Shown: positions 35,267-42,384 of the stretch, piece after piece
How positions within the stretch are numbered: position 1 is the first letter of the stretch
Layout: every line of letters starts with the position of its first letter
Assembly: GCF_017792385.1 (NCBI RefSeq)
Contig: NZ_CP051230.1
Span: 2,666,001-2,730,000, forward strand
Length of the DNA stretch: 64,000 bases
Source: Hyphomonas sp.
Lineage (GTDB): Bacteria > Pseudomonadota > Alphaproteobacteria > Caulobacterales > Hyphomonadaceae
Reading direction: 5' to 3'
Position numbers and translations under genes: made by a program
The notes under the pieces: generated by a model
Told to the model about the DNA's origin: nothing
The model's input: only the letters and a program-made list of their open reading frames with translations
Database searches by the model: none

Positions 35267-36007
35267 TCAGTCTGCAGGCTGTTCCAGCGCCACGATCTGA
35301 TAGCCCTCATCCTTCAATGACTGCAGCAGAAGGCGGGTCCTGGCGGCGGATTTTGCGAACGGGTCATGCAACAGGATGATGCCGCGCCGGTCGGTCTGTT
35401 CCAGCTTGGCAAGGATCATCGCGACCGAATCTTCCGGTGCGTTGCGCGTCCAGTCCGCTCCGTCTGCCGTCACTGTCACATCGATCAGGCCGGCATCGGT
35501 CATCGCTGCGCTCAGTTCGGGCGTCGTCGCCACGAAGGGATACCGGAACAGCGGCGTCGCCTGTCCGATCGCAGTCTCGACGGCGGCCCGGCCGGCCGCT
35601 GCATTGGCCAGCGCGTCCTCCACGCTCAGCTCGGCGAGGTTCGCATGGTCCATGCTGTGGCTGCCCACCGAATGCCCGGCCGCGATGATGTCCTTCGCCA
35701 GGCCCGGCCGCGCCTCGGCTTCGCGCCCCAGCAGGAAGAAGGTCGCCCGCGTGCATTCCGCCCCCAGCGCCTTCATCACGCCCGGCGTGCGGAACAGGTC
35801 CGGCCCGTCATCAAAGCTCAGGATCACTTCGCCCGGCGCCAGCTGGTCCAGGGGTGGCGGCGAGTCCGGCGTCAGCAACAGGGTGCGCGACACGCCCAGC
35901 GCATCCTCCCCGCATTCGGCCTCGGATGTGCCGCCCATACAGCCCGTCAGGGCCAGCAGCCCGGCAAGGGCAAGGGCACGCAGCGAAGGGCTGGAAGCTG
36001 GGCGCAT
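35267..36007 (-). CDS. Lipoprotein polysaccharide deacetylase (CE4, NodB-like)
   Basis: 246 residues. A lipoprotein signal has lipobox LTGC (Cys23). The NodB domain shows motif 1 ILSFDDGPD (catalytic and metal Asp), motif 2 HSMDHANL (metal His pair), motif 3-like RYPF and a late IILLHDP His motif. It should remove N- or O-acetyl groups from an envelope polysaccharide or peptidoglycan. It is transcribed in the same direction as the O-acetylation pair, 71 bases before it, so the three may form one envelope-modification unit. Confidence 0.88.
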   Translation of the reverse strand: MRPASSPSLRALALAGLLALTGCMGGTSEAECGEDALGVSRTLLLTPDSPPPLDQLAPGEVILSFDDGPDLFRTPGVMKALGAECTRATFFLLGREAEARPGLAKDIIAAGHSVGSHSMDHANLAELSVEDALANAAAGRAAVETAIGQATPLFRYPFVATTPELSAAMTDAGLIDVTVTADGADWTRNAPEDSVAMILAKLEQTDRRGIILLHDPFAKSAARTRLLLQSLKDEGYQIVALEQPAD

Positions 36008-36140
36008 GACTCTACTCGTTCGGCAAGGGAGGGTTTCGGCAACGCTAGCATGGAAGACGCGGCCCTGTCAGCCGCCTTGACGGGCCGGTCCTGACGCGAG
36101 GTCAAGGCGGTCATGCCGCGGCGAGATGGTCCGGATTGGC

Positions 36141-36207
36141 CCTTGCCAAGCCTTCCCGTGCGATTATCAAGCAAGCCAGCAGTTTATATGACAGTCTTTT
36201 GGCAAGG
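36141..36207 (+). promoter_or_regulatory. Long-range inverted repeat in the pccB leader
   Basis: CCTTGCCAA (36141-36149) is complementary to TTGGCAAGG (36199-36207), which overlaps the AAGGAG ribosome site (36204-36209) of the gene starting at 36219. If both arms are in the transcript they could hide the site. Otherwise the 211 bases between 36008 and 36218 show no gene. Confidence 0.35.
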
Positions 36208-36218
36208 AGCCCGCTCGC

Positions 36219-37751
36219 ATGCAGGATGTAATCGAAGCGCTGGAGCAGAAACGCGAACAAGCCCGCATGGGCGGCGGCGCAGCACGAATCGAGAAACAGC
36301 ACGCCAAGGGCAAGCTCAGCGCCCGCGAGCGGATCGAGGTCCTGCTGGATGAAGGCAGCTTCGAGGAATGGGACATGTTCGTCGAGCATCAATGTGCCGA
36401 TTTCGGCATGGACGAACAGAAAATCCCCGGCGATGGCGTGGTCACGGGGCAGGGCACGATCAATGGCCGCCTTGTCTATGTCTTCTCCAAGGATTTCACC
36501 GTGTTCGGCGGCTCGCTGTCGAAGACCCATGCCGCCAAGATCGTGAAGGTCCAGAAGGCGGCCGCCATGAATGGCGCGCCGGTGGTCGGCATCTTTGACG
36601 CCGGCGGCGCACGCATCCAGGAAGGCGTGGACAGTCTCGCCGGCTATGCCGACATCTTCATGGAGAATGTCCTCTCCTCCGGTGTCATCCCGCAGATTTC
36701 CGTCATCATGGGCCCATGCGCCGGTGGCGATGTCTACTCCCCGGCGCTGACGGACTTCATCTTCATGGTGAAGGACACGTCCTACATGTACGTCACCGGG
36801 CCGGACGTGGTGAAAACCGTGACCAATGAAGAGGTCACCCATGAATCCCTCGGCGGGGCCTCCGTCCATGCGGCGAAATCCGGCGTCGTCGATGGCGCCT
36901 TCGAGAATGATATCGAGGCGCTGGTCCAGATGCGCCGCCTGATCGACTTCCTGCCGGGCTCGAACCGCGAAGACCCGCCGGTCCGCACCGTCTATGATTC
37001 CGCAGAGCGCGTTGAGGAAAGCCTCGACTCGCTGATCCCGCCAAACCCGAACTCGCCCTACGACATGCGCGAACTGATCGAGAAAGTGGCCGATGAAGGC
37101 GACTTCTTCGAGATCAGCCCGAAATTCGGCGCCAACATCCTGTGCGGCTTTGGCCGTATCGAAGGCTCCACCGTGGGCTTTGTTGCCAACCAGCCTATGA
37201 CGCTGGCCGGGGTTCTGGACATTGACGCCTCCCGCAAGGCGTCGCGCTTTGTCCGCTTCTGCGACTGTTTCAACATTCCGGTCGTCACCTTTGTGGACGT
37301 GCCGGGCTTCATGCCGGGCACGAAGCAGGAATATGGCGGCCTGATCAAGCATGGCGCCAAACTCCTCTTCGCCTATGCCGAAGCCACCGTGCCGAAGGTC
37401 ACCGTCATCACCCGCAAGGCCTATGGCGGCGCGTATGACGTGATGAGCTCCAAGCATCTGCGCGGCGATGTGAACTATGCCTGGCCCACGGCAGAGATCG
37501 CCGTGATGGGCGCCAAGGGCGCGGTCGAGATCATCTTCCGAAAGGATATCGGCGACGAAGAAAAGATTGCCGAGCACACAAAGATGTATGAGGACAATTT
37601 CGCAAACCCGTACGTCGCCGCGCGCAAGGGCTATATCGACGACATCATCATGCCGCACTCAACCCGCAAACGCGTCGCCAAAGCCCTCCGTAGCCTGCAG
37701 AACAAGCAGCTCGAAAACCCGTGGAAAAAGCACGATAATATTCCGCTCTAG
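36219..37751 (+). CDS. pccB: Acyl-CoA carboxylase beta subunit, probable propionyl-CoA carboxylase
   Basis: 510 residues, the usual PccB length, with both carboxyltransferase halves: N-terminal KGKLSARERIEVLLDEGSFEE, VFSKDFTVFGGSLS and GIFDAGGARIQEGV; C-terminal FVDVPGFMPGTKQEYGG and KAYGGAYDVMSSKHL. The 12-subunit enzyme with a biotin-carrying alpha subunit turns propionyl-CoA into methylmalonyl-CoA. The alpha subunit gene is not in the window. The ribosome site AAGGAG lies within an inverted repeat. Confidence 0.93.
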   Translation: MQDVIEALEQKREQARMGGGAARIEKQHAKGKLSARERIEVLLDEGSFEEWDMFVEHQCADFGMDEQKIPGDGVVTGQGTINGRLVYVFSKDFTVFGGSLSKTHAAKIVKVQKAAAMNGAPVVGIFDAGGARIQEGVDSLAGYADIFMENVLSSGVIPQISVIMGPCAGGDVYSPALTDFIFMVKDTSYMYVTGPDVVKTVTNEEVTHESLGGASVHAAKSGVVDGAFENDIEALVQMRRLIDFLPGSNREDPPVRTVYDSAERVEESLDSLIPPNPNSPYDMRELIEKVADEGDFFEISPKFGANILCGFGRIEGSTVGFVANQPMTLAGVLDIDASRKASRFVRFCDCFNIPVVTFVDVPGFMPGTKQEYGGLIKHGAKLLFAYAEATVPKVTVITRKAYGGAYDVMSSKHLRGDVNYAWPTAEIAVMGAKGAVEIIFRKDIGDEEKIAEHTKMYEDNFANPYVAARKGYIDDIIMPHSTRKRVAKALRSLQNKQLENPWKKHDNIPL

Positions 37752-37762
37752 GAAACACCTCC

Positions 37763-37840
37763 GTAGGGTGGGTTGAGCGAAGCGATACCCACCAACATAC
37801 GGCCGCCACGGTGGGTATCGCTTCGCTCAACCCACCCTAC
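37763..37840. repeat. Palindromic repeat element, 31-bp perfect arms
   Basis: The left arm 37763-37793 and right arm 37810-37840 are perfect inverse complements (both contain GGTGGGT...GCGAAGCGATACCC) around a 16-base loop. It begins 11 bases after the pccB stop and may also end its transcript. Sequences of this GTAGGGTGGGT type are widely scattered as intergenic repeats in proteobacteria. Confidence 0.9.
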
Positions 37841-37893
37841 AGGCCTCCCATCCCTTTCGGACCGGAATGTGCTTGGCGATTATCCGGGACGCG
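37841..37893. repeat. Degenerate half-copy of the nested repeat at 38397-38595
   Basis: AGGCCTCCCAT..., ...CGGAATGTGC... and ...TATCCGGGAC match, with substitutions, the segment 38384-38434 that begins AGGCCTCCCATTCC and ends TATCCGGGAC. It directly follows the palindrome ending at 37840, so two repeat families abut here. Confidence 0.6.
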
Positions 37894-37981
37894 GCTTTCG
37901 TAGCGCACCCCTTGACCTCACCCTAACTTGAGCAATTACGAGACAGGCCCCTCACGGATTTCGTACATGAAAGGCCCGTCC

Positions 37982-38380
37982 ATGATCCTCAACCAGATTA
38001 CCATTCCCTGCCTCGATTACTCTGCCAGCGTCGCGTTCTATGAGGCGCTTGGCATGGTGCGGATTGTGGAGGCTCCGCCGCGCTATGCCCGGTTCGAGAG
38101 CGCAGATGGCAGCGGCGCGACCCTGTCGCTCCATGCCGTCAGCGCGCCTGTCGGGTCCGGCACCGTGATCTGTTTCGATCATCCGTCCGCCGACGCGCTC
38201 GACGCGCATGTCGAAGACCTGAAAGCGCAGGGGCTTACCTTTGTAACGGAGCCCACTGACGAATCCTGGGGCTGGCGCGAGGCGCGGCTGCGCGACCCGG
38301 CGGGCAATGAAGTCTGCCTGATGTTCGCGGGGAAGGTCCGCCGCTTCCCGGACTGGCGCGTCGATGGCCGGACGGGTTGA
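37982..38380 (+). CDS. VOC (glyoxalase/dioxygenase-fold) family protein
   Basis: 132 residues forming one beta-alpha-beta-beta-beta pair set (LNQITIPCLDYSASVAFYEALGM and RDPAGNEVCLMFAG). The usual first metal His is Gln here, while the C-terminal Glu (NEVCLM) is kept, so metal binding may be altered. Function unknown beyond the fold. An upstream ATG at 37967 is possible; 37982 starts at the conserved strand. The gene lies between repeat elements. Confidence 0.8.
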   Translation: MILNQITIPCLDYSASVAFYEALGMVRIVEAPPRYARFESADGSGATLSLHAVSAPVGSGTVICFDHPSADALDAHVEDLKAQGLTFVTEPTDESWGWREARLRDPAGNEVCLMFAGKVRRFPDWRVDGRTG

Positions 38381-38396
38381 GCAGGCCTCCCATTCC

Positions 38397-38595
38397 TGTC
38401 ATCCCGGAATTTGCGCAGCAAATATCCGGGACCCAGGCTGAGGTCCCGTCTTCGGCCATCATCCTTCGACTTCGCTCAGGATGAGTCTGTTCCTTGCCGC
38501 CCATCAAGAGCGCTCATGCTGAGCGAAGTCGAAGCACGAGCGCGGGCAAAGCAAGCTGGGTCCCGGACAAATCCTGCGGATCTTCCGGAATGACA
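38397..38595. repeat. Nested palindromic intergenic repeat (MITE-like)
   Basis: The outer imperfect arms 38397-38436 and 38556-38595 begin and end with TGTCAT...CCGGAA and TTCCGG...ATGACA. The inner perfect 16-bp arms CTTCGACTTCGCTCAG (38464-38479) and CTGAGCGAAGTCGAAG (38519-38534) are followed outward by matching ATGAG/CTCAT. No transposase is inside. It fills the 328 bases between the VOC gene and the next gene; it could be mobilised in trans or act in RNA folding. Confidence 0.85.
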
Positions 38596-38708
38596 GGAAC
38601 AGGGAAGAATGGCCTATCCCCCCTCAAACCCGCCCCATCCTGCTGCAAACACTCATCCGAAAATAATCTCATCCACCCCCTCCGTTGCCTGACATATACT
38701 GGCAGGCG

Positions 38709-39095
38709 ATGGCGTATTCCCTGTTCGTCCCCCTGCCGGGCCTGCCCTGGTATCAGTGGCCCGTCTGGCCACTGATCTTCTGGCGCATCCAGCGCCTGAA
38801 GGCGTGGTTTCAGGCCCATGGCGGGCCGGGCGCGCAAATGATGTGGGGGGTGGACGCGCGCGGCCGGGTGACGATCTTGGCCCTGTCGGATGATCTGACC
38901 GGGCGGGGCCCTGCGCCGCTGGCCGCGGCCGGGCCCTCGCGCGCCCTGTGCGCCGCGCTCAGCGGTGAGGCGTTCGCGCCGCCGCACGCTGCCGGGCCTG
39001 CGGGCCCGCGCTTCTATCCGGCCGCATCCCGCCCTTTGCCCGTCCGGGGAGTCCTCCTGCCGTCTGCGCCGGGCCTGCCGCGCCCGGATATCTGA
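38709..39095 (+). CDS. Hypothetical protein
   Basis: 128 residues. The N-terminal Pro/Trp-rich hydrophobic segment (PLPGLPWYQWPVWPLIFW) is followed by a short soluble region (MMWGVDARGRVTILALSDD) and an Ala/Pro-rich C-terminus. No family recognised. It is favoured over an open frame on the other strand because the N-terminal half has ordered beta-type segments and because it is on the coding strand of both neighbours. A spurious frame in GC-rich DNA is possible. Confidence 0.45.
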   Translation: MAYSLFVPLPGLPWYQWPVWPLIFWRIQRLKAWFQAHGGPGAQMMWGVDARGRVTILALSDDLTGRGPAPLAAAGPSRALCAALSGEAFAPPHAAGPAGPRFYPAASRPLPVRGVLLPSAPGLPRPDI

Positions 39096-39203
39096 CCCGG
39101 CCACGTGTTTCGAAACCGCCACTGTCCTGTCCAGGCGCCTTCACGGGCGTTGCCCCCGCTTGCGCCTTGCACAGCGGGGCGCGCGGCGTACGATGGGCGG
39201 GCC

Positions 39204-40019
39204 ATGACCACTGCGATCATCGGAGATGTCCACGGCGCCCTGCAGCCGCTGGAGGCGCTCATCGCCCGGCTCGGCCTCGGCGAGGGGGACCGGCTGGTCC
39301 TGCTCGGCGATCTGGTGGACAAGGGGCCGGACCCGGCCGGCACGGTGAAATTCGTCCGCCAGCTGAGCGAGACCGCACCCTTCGACCTCGTCCTTGTCGA
39401 GGGCAATCATGAAGACCGTCATCGCCGGTATCACCAGAACCTCACCGAGCGGCCGAAAATCGCCCGCCAGATGGCCGAGGCGGCACCGGACCTGGCCGCG
39501 CTTGATGCCCAATTGTCACCCGCCGACCGCGCCTTTCTCGCCCGGGCAGTGCCCTTCCTGCGCCTGCCGGCCTGGGGCGTGCTGGTCGTGCATGGCGGCA
39601 TTCCCGGCGACATGCGCAGCTTCCCGGAAAGCGCCGCGCGCGCGAGCGAATGGCAGGGCAAGCGCGCCAAGGCGTTCCGCAAGGTATTGCGCACACGCTA
39701 TGTCTCGGCCGCGACGGGGGAGTTCCTTGCCCTCGGCCACAACCGGCCGGACGATCCGTTCTGGGCAGACATCTATGATGGCCGGTTTGGCCATGTCGTG
39801 TTCGGGCACCAGCCCTGGCTGGAGGGGCCGGCCTGTTTTGCGCATGCCACGGGGCTCGACACGGCGGCGGTGCATGGCGGGCGGCTGACCGCGCTGGTCC
39901 TGCCGGATGCCGGCCCGCCGCGCTTTGAAAGCGTTCCGGGAATCGATCATGCGCCCCGACAGGCCGGCGAGTGGCCGGCCCATCCCGGGCAGAGGCTGAC
40001 CCTGGCACGGCCGCGTTGA
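39204..40019 (+). CDS. Calcineurin-like metallophosphoesterase
   Basis: 271 residues with the metallophosphoesterase signatures: GDVHGALQPLEALI (D-x-H), LLGDLVDKGPDPAG (GD), VEGNHEDRH (GNHE), VVHGG and VVFGHQPW (GH). It resembles the PrpA/ApaH serine-threonine phosphatase and diadenosine tetraphosphatase group. The substrate is open. The start at 39204 is at the conserved MTTAIIGDVHG. Confidence 0.9.
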   Translation: MTTAIIGDVHGALQPLEALIARLGLGEGDRLVLLGDLVDKGPDPAGTVKFVRQLSETAPFDLVLVEGNHEDRHRRYHQNLTERPKIARQMAEAAPDLAALDAQLSPADRAFLARAVPFLRLPAWGVLVVHGGIPGDMRSFPESAARASEWQGKRAKAFRKVLRTRYVSAATGEFLALGHNRPDDPFWADIYDGRFGHVVFGHQPWLEGPACFAHATGLDTAAVHGGRLTALVLPDAGPPRFESVPGIDHAPRQAGEWPAHPGQRLTLARPR

Positions 40020-40073
40020 AATGGCAGGCGGAAGAAACGGGCAGGTCGGGCCTGTATTTGAGACGGAATGCGC

Positions 40074-40079
40074 TATAAT
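40074..40079 (+). promoter_or_regulatory. Consensus -10 element before the sensor kinase gene
   Basis: A perfect TATAAT, 43 bases before the chosen ATG at 40122, with no convincing -35. Because it lies inside the frame that would begin at 40068, it argues for the later start codon. Confidence 0.45.
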
Positions 40080-40121
40080 GACACCGAACGACACGATCTT
40101 GCCACCGGACCTGCCTCTCCC

Positions 40122-41228
40122 ATGAAAGCTGCGCCCCATCCAGACCAGGCCGCCCGGCTTGAGACCCTGCGAAACTACGACATCCTTGATACCGAGCGCG
40201 AACCCGAATTCGACGAAGTGGTCGAACTGGCCTCGACGCTCTGCAATGTCCCGATTTCCGTGGTCAACCTGATCGACGAGCACAGGCAATGGTTCAAGGC
40301 GGAAGTCGGTATCGGCGCACGCGAAACTCCGCTTGCCACCTCGATCTGTTCCCATGTGATCCTCAGCGAGGATTTCGTCGAGATCCACGACACCCAGAAA
40401 GATCCGCGCACAGCCGACAATGAACTCTGCATGCCGGAGGATGGTCTGCGCTTCTATGCGGGGGCCTTGTTGAAGGCGCCGAACGGCCTGCCCATCGGCA
40501 CGCTTTGCGTGCTGGACAACAAGCCGAACGCGCTCAACGAGTTCCAGCGCAAGGCCCTGCGGACCCTGGCCCGTCAGGTGATGCGCGAAATGGATTTGCG
40601 CTTGGCCCTGAAGAACCAGAAAATCCTGCGCAACGAAATGGACCACCGGGTGAAGAACTCGCTGCAATCCGTGGCCTCGCTGGTCCGACTGTACCGGTCG
40701 CGGTTCGGCCGCGAACAGGAAACCTTCGCAGCCTTCGACGCCATCAGCCGCCGCATCGAGGCGACCGCGACCCTGCACCAGATGCTGCACGAGTCGCCGA
40801 TGGATGACGCCGTCATGCTGGATGCCTTTCTGAACGAGGTCGCGTCACTGCTGCAGGATTCCGCGCCGCCTCATGTCGAAATCCGCTGTGAGGCGCCGGC
40901 CATTGCCCTGCCAACTTCGCTGGCGAGCCCGATTGCCGTCATCACCAGCGAGTTCGTGGCCAATTCGATCAAGCACGCCTTTGGCGACGACACGCCGGGA
41001 ACCGTCCGCATCACCGGGTCCGGCGGGGGAGACGAGAGGCTGCGGATTATCTGCGAAGACGATGGAAAGGCGACCGAGCGGGCGATGCCGAACGCGAAAT
41101 CCGTGGAAGGACTCGGCAAGCGCATCATGGAGGCGTCCGCTGCCCAGATCGGCGCAACGCTCGAGCAGGGTCCGGGCGGGGAGGGATACCGCATGGTTCT
41201 CGCGCTTCCGGCGACCGGCAACTGCTAA
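40122..41228 (+). CDS. GAF-domain sensor histidine kinase (HisKA_2/HWE class)
   Basis: 368 residues. A GAF domain at about 20-155 (LASTLCNVPISVVNLIDEHRQWFKAEVG, FYAGALLKAPNGLPIGTLCVLD) is followed by the HisKA_2 phospho-acceptor EMDHRVKNSLQSV with His175 and a degenerate ATPase domain (VITSEFVANSIKHAFG). This class typically phosphorylates PhyR in the alphaproteobacterial general stress response. It has no membrane segment, so it is a cytoplasmic sensor. The phyR gene follows 346 bases downstream on the same strand. Confidence 0.9.
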   Translation: MKAAPHPDQAARLETLRNYDILDTEREPEFDEVVELASTLCNVPISVVNLIDEHRQWFKAEVGIGARETPLATSICSHVILSEDFVEIHDTQKDPRTADNELCMPEDGLRFYAGALLKAPNGLPIGTLCVLDNKPNALNEFQRKALRTLARQVMREMDLRLALKNQKILRNEMDHRVKNSLQSVASLVRLYRSRFGREQETFAAFDAISRRIEATATLHQMLHESPMDDAVMLDAFLNEVASLLQDSAPPHVEIRCEAPAIALPTSLASPIAVITSEFVANSIKHAFGDDTPGTVRITGSGGGDERLRIICEDDGKATERAMPNAKSVEGLGKRIMEASAAQIGATLEQGPGGEGYRMVLALPATGNC

Positions 41229-41435
41229 AACTTGCCTGCCAGGCGAAGTTTTGTTTGGGGACGTGTTAGTGCATTGAAAATGCAAGGTAAAAAAGGGTGC
41301 CGCCAAGGCGCGGAAGGGCGACAACATGAAATCATCCGGATGTCTGTAGGTTAATCGTTGCACTTGAAAGCAGCTCTCAATCTGCAGTGGACACTGCACA
41401 TCGATTGAATTTCCGGGAAATTTCCGGTCGAATCG

Positions 41436-41461
41436 GGAACCTTTCCGCGCTGCCACACGAT
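41436..41461 (+). promoter_or_regulatory. Possible EcfG-dependent stress promoter upstream of phyR
   Basis: GGAAC (41436-41440), a 17-base spacer and CGAT (41458-41461), against the general-stress consensus GGAAC-N16/17-CGTT. It has one mismatch, so it is only a candidate. The rest of the 346 bases from 41229 to 41574 shows no gene and no NepR-like frame. Confidence 0.35.
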
Positions 41462-41574
41462 ATTGTCCTTAAGGCTCGGTTATGCATTTGTGGCCATCAC
41501 GAGGGCCGAGGTGAGAAGGCCGTCTGGCGAACAACCGAGTAAAGAATGTGGAACCCAGGGGGGACAGGAGCCGC

Positions 41575-42351
41575 ATGCTCTCCGACTTGATATCTTCAGA
41601 ACTGCCCTATTTGCGCCGGTACGCCCGGGGCCTGATGGGTGAGCAGCACAATGGCGATGAAGCCGTGGAAGACATGATCGAGTCGCTGATCTTCCGGATT
41701 TCCGTCGCGCCGGACCTCAAATTCCACAAGGAAGACCTGTTCGCGGAGCTCGACAAATCGATCAGCAAACGGGTGTCCCAGCTTGACGGTGACACCGGTA
41801 TCTCAAAGATCCTGAACGCGATGACCACGCTTCAGCGCCGGGCATTGCTGCTCACCGTTGTGGAAGGGTTCTCGGTTCAGGAAGCCGCCCGGATTCTCGT
41901 CGTCGACGAAGCGGACGTCGAGAATATTCTCCGCGATGCCGAATCCTCGATTGCCAATGAAGTCAGCACATCGGTCCTGATCATCGAGGATGAATCGATG
42001 ATTTCGTTCCAGCTGTCACAGATCGTGGCCGAGGCCGGTCATGAAGTGGCGGGCATTGCCACGACGCAGACCGAGGCGGTCGCGCTGGCCGGCACCACGA
42101 CATTCGGGCTCATCCTGTCGGATTTGCGCCTCGCAGACGGCTCCATCGGGCTTGATGCCGTGAACGAAATTGTGGCGGCCCTGCCGCGCCCGGTGCCAGT
42201 GATCTATATCACTGCCTATCCGGAAATGCTGCTGCAGGGTCAGGAGGACGAGCCCTCCTATCTGATCCCGAAACCGTTCGAGCCACTGCATGTGCGCACG
42301 GTTCTGGACCAGGCAATCCTGTCCGCCTTTCTGGGGCACGAAACAGCCTGA
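41575..42351 (+). CDS. phyR: General stress response anti-anti-sigma regulator PhyR
   Basis: 258 residues. The N-terminal EcfG-like sigma domain (SSELPYLRRYARGLMGEQ through LLLTVVEGFSVQEAARIL) is followed by a receiver domain with phospho-acceptor Asp183 (LILSDLRLADGS) and conserved Lys (IPKPFE). Phosphorylated PhyR binds NepR and frees the sigma factor EcfG. The start at 41575 has ACAGGAG 7 bases upstream and yields the canonical N-terminus. NepR and EcfG, usually adjacent, are not in the window. Confidence 0.93.
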   Translation: MLSDLISSELPYLRRYARGLMGEQHNGDEAVEDMIESLIFRISVAPDLKFHKEDLFAELDKSISKRVSQLDGDTGISKILNAMTTLQRRALLLTVVEGFSVQEAARILVVDEADVENILRDAESSIANEVSTSVLIIEDESMISFQLSQIVAEAGHEVAGIATTQTEAVALAGTTTFGLILSDLRLADGSIGLDAVNEIVAALPRPVPVIYITAYPEMLLQGQEDEPSYLIPKPFEPLHVRTVLDQAILSAFLGHETA

Positions 42352-42384
42352 CCCGCCTGCCGGCAGGCCAGGCTGATCCTGTGC

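Noticed and set aside
36111..37658. A 515-codon open frame opposite pccB
   Set aside because: Its composition (His/Asp/Gly/Arg-rich, no domain) is the usual mirror of a well-conserved carboxylase gene.
37763..38595. CRISPR array
   Set aside because: The repeats are inverted, not evenly spaced direct repeats, and no cas genes are near.
38514..39122. A 202-codon minus-strand frame opposite the hypothetical gene at 38709
   Set aside because: It is dominated by Arg/Gly/Ala, runs into the nested repeat, and no ribosome site was evident. The plus-strand alternative is itself only moderately supported.
41395..41410. Additional LacI operator copy (ACATCGATTGAAT)
   Set aside because: Only the right half matches the palindrome at 1218 and it lies upstream of phyR, unrelated to the sugar genes.
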